This document shows, piece by piece, positions 6,192-11,792 of a stretch of DNA of 11,792 bases (position 1 is the first letter of the stretch; every line of letters starts with the position of its first letter). This stretch comes from SSEF01 sp964398485 (lineage in GTDB: Bacteria; Patescibacteriota; Minisyncoccia; Moranbacterales; UBA1568). The translations under genes and the position numbers were made by a program. The notes beneath the pieces are model-generated. The model was not told the DNA's origin. It made no database searches and worked only from the letters and a program-made list of their open reading frames with translations. The DNA is taken from the NCBI GenBank assembly GCA_964398485.1, contig CAYNMD010000024.1, positions 1 through 11,792 of the forward strand, given 5' to 3'.

Positions 6192-6749
6192 TTAGACAGT
6201 CATGATTTCTTGCTCCTTCTTGTCGCGCAACCCCTCAATCCGAGCATTGTATTCATCAACAACCTTCTGGAGATCTTCTTTTCCGCGAAATTTCTCATCC
6301 TCACCCATTTCGCCATTTTGCTCAGCCTCCTGAATATCTTTCCAGATATCTTCACGCACTGAACGAACAGCAATACGAGCCTCTTCAGCCTTAGTATTGA
6401 GCACCTTTACAAGATCCTTGCGACGTTCTTCCGTAAGAGCCGGGAGCACTACCCGGACCCCTACCCCATCATTGAGCGGATTGAGACCCAGATCAGACTC
6501 TCTAATTGTCGCCTCAATTTTAGCTAATGCCCCTTTGTCCCACGGTGAGATGAGGATTTGACGTGGCTCAGGTACAGAGACACTCGCCATCTGTTTGATA
6601 GGTGTCATGGTGCCATAATAATCAACCAGGAGATCCTCAACGAGTCCTGGATGGGCTCTGCCGGTACGGAGTTTAAGAAGCTCTCCCTCAAGGAAGCTCA
6701 CTGCTTTATCAAAATCTCCACGCTTTGCTTCAATCATTGCTTGAGCCAT
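6192..6749 (-). CDS. Ribosome recycling factor
   Basis: The product is 185 aa, the standard length for RRF, which with EF-G splits the post-termination ribosome and frees tRNA and mRNA. Diagnostic segments: LRTGRAHPGLVE (residues 27-38), DYYGTMTPIKQMASVSVPEP (43-62), then ISPWDKGAL, NPLNDGVGVRVVLPALTEERRK, and a long helical C-terminal segment with DEKFRGKEDLQKVVDEYN. Domain I (the three-helix bundle) and domain II are both complete. The ATG at 6747-6749 has no Shine-Dalgarno sequence. It lies 25 bases after the Asp-box lipoprotein stop and five before rseP, so the three genes form one operon. Pairing of frr with rseP is conserved in many bacteria. Confidence 0.96.
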   Translation of the reverse strand: MAQAMIEAKRGDFDKAVSFLEGELLKLRTGRAHPGLVEDLLVDYYGTMTPIKQMASVSVPEPRQILISPWDKGALAKIEATIRESDLGLNPLNDGVGVRVVLPALTEERRKDLVKVLNTKAEEARIAVRSVREDIWKDIQEAEQNGEMGEDEKFRGKEDLQKVVDEYNARIEGLRDKKEQEIMTV

Positions 6750-6774
6750 ATAGGTTTTTCATTAAATACAGAAT

Positions 6775-7908
6775 TTAGAATTTACGAAGTCCCAGATAAA
6801 GCACCATCGGATCAAAAGGATCATAAGCGAGTACCGACACTTCCCTGTCAACATCCAGTGGTACTACTAACCATGTATCACCACTATTGGTTGACTTGTA
6901 GAAAGTATGCCCAGACACAAAACTGATTTCGTTGGAATTCTTCGGATTAATGGCAATCGCCCTAATAGGAAACTTCTCAGCACTTTCAATAATATTCATC
7001 TTCTCCCAATGTATACCGGTATCCGTACTCCGGTAGAGACCTTTTTTGGTCCCTACATAGAGACGACCCGAGTGATATGGGTCCGCTACGAGCGATACCT
7101 GACCAATCACATTGGTAGCTGTCGGAATAGCGTCCTTCACTTCAAGAAGCGGATCAGTCCATGTCAATCCTCCATCATCTGAGCGATAGATCTTCTTATC
7201 AAAGACCAGTGCATATAAGCGAGTTCTCACAGAGGCATCAAATACTATCTCCGTAATGGGACCATCAATACCACTCCCAACATTTTTCCAGGTATCACCA
7301 CCATCACTACTGCGCACAATAGTCCCCGTACTCGTTCCAATAAAAATAGTTTCTGAATCCCAGCGGGACTGCGCTAGTGAAACAATAACCGTCCCTGCGC
7401 CTGGCTCAGTGTAAACATCTTGCCATGTCTCACCACCATCTTTTGTCCGAAAAACCTTGCCAAAATTAGCAACCACACCTGTTGCAAACATACGATCAGG
7501 ATTGGTGGAGTCAGCTGTGAAACGATAGACTTTTTTGGGAGGAAATTCGCGGGGCTCCCATCCCTCCCCACTATCATTGGATTTAAAGATCCCATTATCT
7601 ACTGTTCCCACAAAAACACTTGGTGCACGCTTCACATCAAGATTTCCCGAAGTATCTCGGAGCAGAAATGAGATATCTAGCACCTGAGCTGAAGTAATTT
7701 TACGCTTCTCATCAACAGTCACTTTTGGTTCGAACGTTTTTCCGCCATCAGTAGAACGCCAAATTGATCCTGGGATAGCCTTCGCCTGAAAAGGATTACG
7801 GGTACCATCATTATTATTTCCTCCACCACCAATTTGAGGTGGAGTAAGTGAACAACCAGATAACACTACAAACGAAAACAGGAGACCCCCTAGAGAAAGT
7901 ATGCGCAT
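6775..7908 (-). CDS. Asp-box (BNR) beta-propeller lipoprotein, sortilin/YCF48-like
   Basis: The product is 377 aa. The N-terminus is a lipoprotein signal with lipobox LSGC (Cys19), so the protein should be lipid-anchored outside the membrane. Seven Asp-box motifs (S-x-D-x-G-x-x-W type) lie at residues 52, 110, 155, 200, 243, 294 and 339 (for example STDGGKTF, TKDGGETW, SSDGGDTW, SDDGGLTW). Spacing is about 40-60 residues, as in a multi-bladed beta-propeller of the sortilin/VPS10 or YCF48/HCF136 kind. The sialidase active-site residues are not evident, so a binding or assembly role is more likely than glycosidase activity. A Gly/Asn linker (27-36) joins the anchor to the propeller. It is the first gene of an operon with frr and rseP, driven by an extended -10 promoter with a very short leader. 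Its link to those two genes is unexplained. Confidence 0.85.
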   Translation of the reverse strand: MRILSLGGLLFSFVVLSGCSLTPPQIGGGGNNNDGTRNPFQAKAIPGSIWRSTDGGKTFEPKVTVDEKRKITSAQVLDISFLLRDTSGNLDVKRAPSVFVGTVDNGIFKSNDSGEGWEPREFPPKKVYRFTADSTNPDRMFATGVVANFGKVFRTKDGGETWQDVYTEPGAGTVIVSLAQSRWDSETIFIGTSTGTIVRSSDGGDTWKNVGSGIDGPITEIVFDASVRTRLYALVFDKKIYRSDDGGLTWTDPLLEVKDAIPTATNVIGQVSLVADPYHSGRLYVGTKKGLYRSTDTGIHWEKMNIIESAEKFPIRAIAINPKNSNEISFVSGHTFYKSTNSGDTWLVVPLDVDREVSVLAYDPFDPMVLYLGLRKF

Positions 7909-7928
7909 ACATTTTTTGACTTTCTTCT

Positions 7929-7937
7929 AGTATACCA
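7929..7937 (-). promoter_or_regulatory. Extended -10 promoter for the Asp-box lipoprotein operon
   Basis: The minus strand reads TGG-TATACT, an extended -10 element; no good -35 is seen 17 bases upstream. The predicted start is about 14 nt before the ATG at 7908, giving an almost leaderless mRNA. This fits the absence of a Shine-Dalgarno sequence. A perfect 12-bp palindrome (GTATGCGCATAC, 7899-7910) covers the start codon. Confidence 0.55.
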
Positions 7938-7951
7938 TGAGGAGAATGAGG

Positions 7952-7966
7952 GTGGGTGCGGGGGGA
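7952..7966. repeat. Copy of the tRNA-Lys 3' end (possible att-like repeat)
   Basis: GTGGGTGCGGGGGGA occurs here and again at 8137-8151, where it is the acceptor-stem and T-stem end of tRNA-Lys; TCG follows both copies after a one-base difference. Duplication of a tRNA 3' end is the mark of site-specific integration. The interval between copies is only 185 bp with no ORF, so any element is degraded or minimal. Chance cannot be excluded in a G-rich sequence. Confidence 0.45.
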
Positions 7967-8104
7967 TCGGTCACAGATAATCTGTCCACCGCTGTAGCCA
8001 GATTTCCGCGACCCCGGCTCGTGGTTTCGCGCACTCGCGAAATATCACTCCGCCTTTCTCATCCCCTCGGAAGCCAAGCAGTTGGCTTCCTCCTGCCCCA
8101 AAAC
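7967..8104. ncRNA. Possible structured RNA in a GC-rich gene gap
   Basis: No protein gene is supported here. The line at 7981 is 39 of 60 GC, far above its neighbours. Three hairpins stand out: ACAGA-TAA-TCTGT (7973-7985), TTTCGCG-CACT-CGCGAAA (8025-8042) and GGAAGCCAA-GCAG-TTGGCTTCC (8069-8090, 9 bp). The terminator at 8105-8130 would also work on the plus strand, so a plus-strand RNA from about 7940 to 8130 would be complete. I could not match it to SRP RNA, tmRNA or RNase P RNA. The strand and the transcript are both guesses. Confidence 0.3.
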
Positions 8105-8130
8105 AAAAATCCCCCAGTGGAGGACTTTTT
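8105..8130 (-). terminator. Terminator after tRNA-Lys, probably bidirectional
   Basis: On the minus strand TCCTCC-ACT-GGGGGA (8110-8124) is followed by TTTTTGTTTT. A-runs on the other side give a matching T-run on the plus strand (CTTTTTCGTTTT), so it could stop transcription from either direction. Confidence 0.75.
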
Positions 8131-8137
8131 CGTTTTG

Positions 8138-8210
8138 TGGGTGCGGGGGGAATCGAACCCTCGACCGTTGGCTTAAAAGGCCACTGCTCTACCGACTGAG
8201 CTACGCACCC
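8138..8210 (-). tRNA. tRNA-Lys (anticodon TTT)
   Basis: The 73-nt gene forms a full cloverleaf: a perfect 7-bp acceptor stem (GGGTGCG/CGCACCC), discriminator A, D-stem GCTC/GAGC, anticodon loop CTTTTAA with anticodon TTT reading AAA and AAG, and T-loop TTCGATT. Two mismatches are visible (G-A at 27/43, A-C at 50/64). CCA is not encoded. It sits between serS and the lipoprotein operon, with its own terminator. Confidence 0.95.
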
Positions 8211-8233
8211 ATCTAATACAATCCTTAACCTAC

Positions 8234-8283
8234 AATAAAAAAGAAGAGACGGCAAGTCCTCAAGACCAGACCAATCCTCTCTT
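8234..8283 (-). terminator. Terminator of serS
   Basis: On the minus strand AAGAGA (8278-8283, overlapping the serS stop) pairs with TCTCTT (8244-8249), followed by CTTTTTTATT. The long loop holds an inner hairpin (GTC-TTGAG-GAC). The weak outer stem makes it a moderate terminator, so some read-through into tRNA-Lys, for which I see no good promoter, is likely. Confidence 0.55.
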
Positions 8284-9604
8284 ATTTTTTCTCAATTCTC
8301 TCCCTCCCAACAAAAGGCCGCAAAACCTCTGGTACCAGGATACTCCCGTCAGCTTGTTGGTAATTTTCAAGGAGGGCGATAAAAATACGCGGACTAGGAA
8401 GTGCTGTATTATTGAGCATATACACAAACTTTTTCTCACCGGTCACTGGGTCGGTATACTTCACATTGAGCCGGCGCGACTGCCAGTCGAGGAAGTTTGA
8501 GGCTGAACCCGTCTCACCATAGCGGTTCATACCCGGCATCCAGGCTTCGAGATCAAAAGCTCGGTACTTCCCAGCACTCATATCCCCGGTACAAATTTGG
8601 ATTTTTCGATAGGGAAGACCAAGTTCGCGATGCATTTCCTCGGAAATAGCTATCATCTCGTCCTGAAGCTTATTGGCAAGCTCTCGATCAGCGGGAGCCA
8701 AAATTACCTGCTCTACCTTCATAAATTCATGCACCCGATACATGCCCTTGGTATCTTTGCCATAACTACCGATTTCACTCCGATAGCATTGGCTATACCC
8801 AGCCAAGCGCAGAGGAAGCTTCGCACCATCTAATACCTCACCGCTATAATACGCGAGGAGCGATGGTTCAGCCGTCCCTACGAGAAATTTCTCTTCCTTA
8901 CTCACACTGCCATCACTTTCTTTATCATGAGTAGCCACCTCATAAATCTCATCGATAGAACTATCATAGGAGAGTCCCTTGAAATATCCCGAACCAAAAA
9001 GCGGGAAACCCTTCACAAGAGTCGGTGGAATCATAGGAAGATATCCTTTGGATACCAATTTCTGCACTGCATAGAGCATGACTCCCATGATGAGGAGTAC
9101 CCCTTCATTCTTCACATAATATCCTCGATATCCCGATACCTTAGCTCCGCGCTCCAAATCAAGAATATCCAAATCTTTTCCGAGTTCGATATGAGTCTTG
9201 GGAGAGAAGGCAAACTGTGGGAGCTCACCATATTTCCCTATCTCAACATTATCAGCATCACTCGTGCCCACCGGAGTATCAGGCGATGGCACCGTCGGCA
9301 CCTGGGCCATGAGCCCCTCAAATTTGGCTTTAGCAGCCAAAAGAAGCGGCTCGCGCTCATCGAGTTTAACTTTTATTTCTTTTCCCTTGGCAATCACTTC
9401 AGCACGTTCCTCGGGGGTTTTGGCTCCATGGATAAGATCATTAATGTCATTTTTGAGTGATTGGAGTTCTTCAATTTCCTGAAGGAGCTTGCGCCGGTCT
9501 AGATCGGCAGCCAGAAGAAGATCAGTATCCAAAGTAAGCCCTTTATTTTTGACGGCTTGTTTTATTTCATTGACATGGTCACGGATGTATTGGATATCAA
9601 GCAT
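8282..9604 (-). CDS. Seryl-tRNA synthetase
   Basis: The product is 440 aa, the normal size, and charges tRNA-Ser (and tRNA-Sec where present). The N-terminal 105 residues form the tRNA-binding helical arm. The catalytic core of a class II synthetase follows: TAEPSLLAYYSGEVL (244-258), motif 2 around GYSQCYRSE (269-277, Arg275) with RVHEFMKVEQ, the serine/ATP region CTGDMSAGKYRAFDLEAWMP, and motif 3 at 397-433 (LPSPRIFIALLENYQ, then VPEVLRPFVG). Motif 3 reads NNTALPSPR where most bacterial enzymes have a Gly-rich GTGLAVGR; the Arg is kept. The ATG at 9602-9604 has no close Shine-Dalgarno sequence (an AGGAG lies about 34 bases away) and follows a T-run. The stretch 9605-9680 is T-rich with, at best, a weak TTTACC/TAGGTT promoter. 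Confidence 0.96.
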   Translation of the reverse strand: MLDIQYIRDHVNEIKQAVKNKGLTLDTDLLLAADLDRRKLLQEIEELQSLKNDINDLIHGAKTPEERAEVIAKGKEIKVKLDEREPLLLAAKAKFEGLMAQVPTVPSPDTPVGTSDADNVEIGKYGELPQFAFSPKTHIELGKDLDILDLERGAKVSGYRGYYVKNEGVLLIMGVMLYAVQKLVSKGYLPMIPPTLVKGFPLFGSGYFKGLSYDSSIDEIYEVATHDKESDGSVSKEEKFLVGTAEPSLLAYYSGEVLDGAKLPLRLAGYSQCYRSEIGSYGKDTKGMYRVHEFMKVEQVILAPADRELANKLQDEMIAISEEMHRELGLPYRKIQICTGDMSAGKYRAFDLEAWMPGMNRYGETGSASNFLDWQSRRLNVKYTDPVTGEKKFVYMLNNTALPSPRIFIALLENYQQADGSILVPEVLRPFVGRERIEKK

Positions 9605-9680
9605 AAAAAAATCTGATCAACAAAAAGCTAGTAGCTCCTAAAGACTTCTCCAACCTAGCAAAAAAAATGGCTTTGGTAAA

Positions 9681-9726
9681 GAAAAAAGCAAAGCCTCGCT
9701 CCATGCTGTTGCACAGAGCGAGGCTT
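9681..9726 (-). terminator. Strong terminator after the Rieske gene
   Basis: A perfect 11-bp stem pairs AAGCCTCGCTC (minus strand, 9716-9726) with GAGCGAGGCTT (9691-9701) around a 14-nt loop. It is followed on the minus strand by TGCTTTTTTC. It isolates the Rieske gene from serS. Confidence 0.9.
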
Positions 9727-9766
9727 ACTCCTCACGTTGCCGGAAAATTACATCAATCTGCCAGTC

Positions 9767-10915
9767 TCACCTGAGGTTCATCAGGAACTGCCGCACCTCC
9801 CGCGAATACCACGGGCCAAGGTTCTCGGCCCGTGGATCGAAGAACCCCCACGGCCGGTCGCCCTGACCTTGTTCGATCAGATTCCGGATGTGCCGAGTAG
9901 CGCCGCTGCACCACAAGAGGTCCTCTTGTCCGGTCTGATCGAAGATGTCTTGGTGGCAGTCGATGAACCTGTCCGAGGCCAGCCGGTGGTAGTAGAAGTC
10001 ATGGTAGAACGTGCATTCCCACCACTTTTCGGGATGTGGGAAGCACTGGCTCACCACGATCACACCTGGATAGTACTCAAGCATGAGACCCATGCGGGTT
10101 GTCACCCAGGCAGCCCCACAAGGCGGCTCGGGCATACCGCAATCGCTGTAGTGTTGACCGAACTGTGTCATGCGCCAATCGCGGTGCGGCTTCATGAACT
10201 GGACTGCCGCCTTTTCTGGTTCTCCCTCCTTGGGGAAATAGGTGTAGGCAGCCGAGCTGAAATCGACGAGCTGTGCCAAATTGCCAGCATGCCGCGGCAC
10301 ATGCGTGACATCGGTGTAGTTGTCAGTGCTCGTGAAAGCATCTGCTGTCTCACCATTTGGAAGCACTTGGGGAGCACGGACTGACTTCCGGAGACGGTAC
10401 TCACGGAAATCAAACACTTCACCCGCGACCCGACTCACGTAGTTGAGACTCTCCTCGAGCTCTGCCCGAGCCGACGGTTGTTGACCGAGTTCGAAAACGA
10501 GTCCCTGCCAAACCAGGATCTCCTTGGTCGGGCAATGTTGTTCCGGAAGATCGGTCAATCGAATTCGGGCGAGACCAGGGGTCCTGACCTCTCCCTGTGG
10601 GCCATATTCCATGGCATGCCAGGGGCACTTGATCTTGCCGTTCCACAGCTGGTACTCAAGTGAGTCATACGCTGGGACGAGTTGGGGACCATGATGCCGG
10701 CAGGCATTCTCCCATATCGATGGGTTGCCCTGGGGATCCACCGCGACCACGCGGCTCGGACGCCAACTCGGGACGCGAAGCGTCCCCGGGTGACCCGTAT
10801 CACCCATGTAGAAGTAGCCATACTGCTCCAGAACTCCCCGCCACTGTCGACCGTGTTGCTCGACCAGATTGGGAGAATCACGCCGAATCACCGAAATTGC
10901 CATCGGAGGTGCCAT
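9767..10915 (-). CDS. Rieske non-heme iron oxygenase (ring-hydroxylating oxygenase alpha-subunit type)
   Basis: The product is 382 aa, starting at ATG 10915 with AGGAGG six bases upstream. Such enzymes use O2 and electrons from a reductase or ferredoxin to hydroxylate, demethylate or otherwise oxidise an organic substrate. The Rieske [2Fe-2S] ligands are Cys72-x-His74 and Cys97-Pro-Trp-His100. The mononuclear iron site is NYTDVTHVPRH: Asn199, Asp202 (electron bridge), His205 and His209, with Asp323 in HQDIFDQ as the likely third ligand. Both domains are present at full alpha-subunit length. The substrate cannot be read from the sequence. No ferredoxin, reductase or beta subunit is nearby, so it must borrow a partner or act as a homo-oligomer. 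It stands alone between tRNA-Val and serS with its own promoter and strong terminator. GC content is raised (31 of 60 at 10021) and the stop is TGA, all of which suggest transfer from another lineage. Confidence 0.92.
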   Translation of the reverse strand: MAPPMAISVIRRDSPNLVEQHGRQWRGVLEQYGYFYMGDTGHPGTLRVPSWRPSRVVAVDPQGNPSIWENACRHHGPQLVPAYDSLEYQLWNGKIKCPWHAMEYGPQGEVRTPGLARIRLTDLPEQHCPTKEILVWQGLVFELGQQPSARAELEESLNYVSRVAGEVFDFREYRLRKSVRAPQVLPNGETADAFTSTDNYTDVTHVPRHAGNLAQLVDFSSAAYTYFPKEGEPEKAAVQFMKPHRDWRMTQFGQHYSDCGMPEPPCGAAWVTTRMGLMLEYYPGVIVVSQCFPHPEKWWECTFYHDFYYHRLASDRFIDCHQDIFDQTGQEDLLWCSGATRHIRNLIEQGQGDRPWGFFDPRAENLGPWYSREVRQFLMNLR

Positions 10916-10976
10916 GACAGGCCTCCTCTAGGTTAAAGGTTGATGAATTGCTATTTGGTTGCCAAAGAGCCCCTAT

Positions 10977-11005
10977 TCTATACCATAAAAAATCCCCCCA
11001 AGCAA
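10977..11005 (-). promoter_or_regulatory. Promoter of the Rieske gene
   Basis: On the minus strand TTGCTT (11000-11005) is followed after 17 bases by TATAGA (10977-10982), with TGG before the -10. The -35 lies inside the stem of the tRNA-Val terminator. The leader would be about 55 nt and contains a small hairpin TTTGG-CAA-CCAAA. The extended -10 resembles that of the Asp-box lipoprotein operon (TGGTATA in both). Confidence 0.5.
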
Positions 11006-11024
11006 ACAGCCTCGGGAGATTTTC
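10985..11024 (-). terminator. Terminator of lysS-tRNA-Val, possibly bidirectional
   Basis: On the minus strand ATCTCCCGAGGC (11009-11020) pairs with GCTTGGGGGGAT (10992-11003) with one mismatch and two G-T pairs, and TTTTTTAT follows. The plus strand also has a TTTTCTT tail. Confidence 0.8.
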
Positions 11025-11031
11025 TTAAAAG

Positions 11032-11105
11032 TGGTCGCACCTGGACTCGAACCAGGGACCTTTCGAATGTGAATCGAACGTTCTAACCAACTGAACTATG
11101 CGACC
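11032..11105 (-). tRNA. tRNA-Val (anticodon CAC)
   Basis: The 74-nt cloverleaf has a perfect 7-bp acceptor stem (GGTCGCA/TGCGACC), discriminator A, D-stem GTTC/GAAC, a 5-bp anticodon stem TTCGA/TCGAA with loop TTCACAT (anticodon CAC, reading GUG), and T-arm CCTGG-TTCGAGT-CCAGG. CCA is not encoded. It begins 17 bases after the lysS stop and is probably co-transcribed with it. Confidence 0.95.
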
Positions 11106-11122
11106 TACTTTCCCGTTGTATC

Positions 11123-11792
11123 CTACTTTCCCTCCCCTGACAAGCTCTTCATCGGCGGGAAAATGACTGTCTCACGGATAGAACGATCCATAAGAATCGC
11201 AAAGAGTCGCTCACTCATGCCAAAACCAAAAGCAGGTGGCATACCATATTCAAGTGCCTCCAGAAAATCTTCATCAATCATCTGTGCCTCATGATCGCCT
11301 GCTTCACGGAGTTTCATCTGTGCCTCAAACCGAGCTCGCTGGTCAATCGGGTCATTAAGTTCGGCAAATCCGTTCCCCAGTTCGCTCTTCCCGGCAATCG
11401 GCTGCATCCGAAGCGTCCGACGAGAATTCTTAGGATCAAGCTTGGCCAGGGGCGACACCTCCACCGGATGACCTACAAGAATGCAGGGCTGGATAAGTTT
11501 CTGTCGTACTGTTTTCTTATAAATCGTATCAATAAGTCGTCCCTTCCCAGCATTCAGTTCGTACTTGATATGAAGCTCATCAGCTTTAGCCCGGAGCATT
11601 TCGACGGTTACTTCACCAGAAAGATCAATACCCGTTTCGAGCTTGAACTCGGTAAAATAATCAACTCGAGGAAAGGGCTTGCTCCAATTGATTGTTTCTC
11701 CCTCAAAAGTAGTTACCAGTGCCTCGCCTGCCACTGAACGTACGATCTCTCGATAGAGATCTTCGACCATGGCACAGCCAGTTTCAAAATCA
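11123..11792 (-). CDS. Lysyl-tRNA synthetase, class II, C-terminal part (5' end outside the window)
   Basis: The open frame runs off the right edge. About 222 codons are visible, the last half or less of an enzyme of about 490-500 residues. The ATG at 11770 is internal (the frame reads DFETGCAMVEDLYREI across it). Diagnostic class II LysRS features: the segment VGHPVEVSPLAKLDP, then NGFAELNDPIDQRARFEAQ, and motif 3 (EALEYGMPPAFGFGMSERLF) near the C-terminus. In most bacteria motif 3 reads GGLGIGIDRL; here it is AFGFGMSERL, keeping the Arg. The role is charging tRNA-Lys. A tRNA-Lys gene lies about 3 kb downstream, with tRNA-Val directly after the stop. This variant is one I associate with CPR bacteria, from memory. 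Confidence 0.93.
   Translation of the reverse strand, partial: DFETGCAMVEDLYREIVRSVAGEALVTTFEGETINWSKPFPRVDYFTEFKLETGIDLSGEVTVEMLRAKADELHIKYELNAGKGRLIDTIYKKTVRQKLIQPCILVGHPVEVSPLAKLDPKNSRRTLRMQPIAGKSELGNGFAELNDPIDQRARFEAQMKLREAGDHEAQMIDEDFLEALEYGMPPAFGFGMSERLFAILMDRSIRETVIFPPMKSLSGEGK

Noticed and set aside
8011..8104. SRP RNA, tmRNA or RNase P RNA in the GC-rich gap
   Set aside because: The conserved cores of these RNAs were not found on either strand by eye; only unrelated hairpins are present.
7971..8255. 94-aa open frame on the minus strand
   Set aside because: It runs through tRNA-Lys (CVAQSVEQWPF is a typical spurious tRNA translation) and the hairpin region.
9605..9680. T-box or other riboswitch ahead of serS
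   Set aside because: The leader is under 80 bases, T-rich, with no T-box motif and no anti-terminator pairing.
9725..9769. UGA recoding as in Gracilibacteria or Absconditabacteria
   Set aside because: Reading through the Rieske TGA would add only 14 residues before a TAA. No gene needs an internal TGA, and TGA is also used as a stop at 55-57.

Overview
The window most likely comes from the chromosome of a Patescibacteria (CPR) bacterium. This is inferred from compact minus-strand housekeeping genes, start codons without Shine-Dalgarno sequences, and divergent motif 3 regions in lysS and serS of the kind I associate with that group. The standard code fits, with UGA as a stop. Every gene I can support is on the minus strand, so transcription runs from high to low coordinates.

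Layout in transcription order: the 3' part of lysS, tRNA-Val(CAC) and a bidirectional-looking terminator. Next is an orphan Rieske non-heme iron oxygenase gene with its own promoter and strong terminator. Then come serS with a terminator, tRNA-Lys(TTT) with a terminator, and a GC-rich, hairpin-filled gap that ends in a 15-bp copy of the tRNA-Lys 3' end. A tight operon follows: seven-Asp-box lipoprotein, frr (ribosome recycling factor), rseP-type M50 protease, terminator. Next is a Wzz-like membrane protein with a near-consensus promoter. The last block holds three GC-rich genes of unknown function: a lipoprotein, a 646-residue envelope protein with a LysM-like segment, a proline-rich tandem repeat and a beta-rich C-terminus, and a 250-residue secreted protein.

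Two kinds of DNA are interleaved. Hand counts on single 60-base lines give about 40-43% GC in the housekeeping genes (5101, 7201, 8701) and about 52-67% in the Rieske gene and the three terminal genes (301, 1681, 2161, 3601, 10021). All four GC-rich genes have strong Shine-Dalgarno sequences, while serS, frr, rseP and the Asp-box lipoprotein gene have none close to the start. The GC-rich genes therefore look acquired, or at least shaped by different selection, and each sits with its own regulatory sequence between conserved genes.

The least expected items are: the O2-dependent Rieske enzyme with no electron-transfer partner in view; the envelope protein with its two companions, two of which are linked through a 38-codon ORF that overlaps the next start codon; a leader RNA with mutually exclusive pairings ahead of the 250-residue protein; stop codons held in hairpin loops at the ends of the GC-rich genes; and the tRNA-Lys 3'-end duplication around a 65% GC insert. 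I see no transposase, integrase, CRISPR array or complete recognised defence system.
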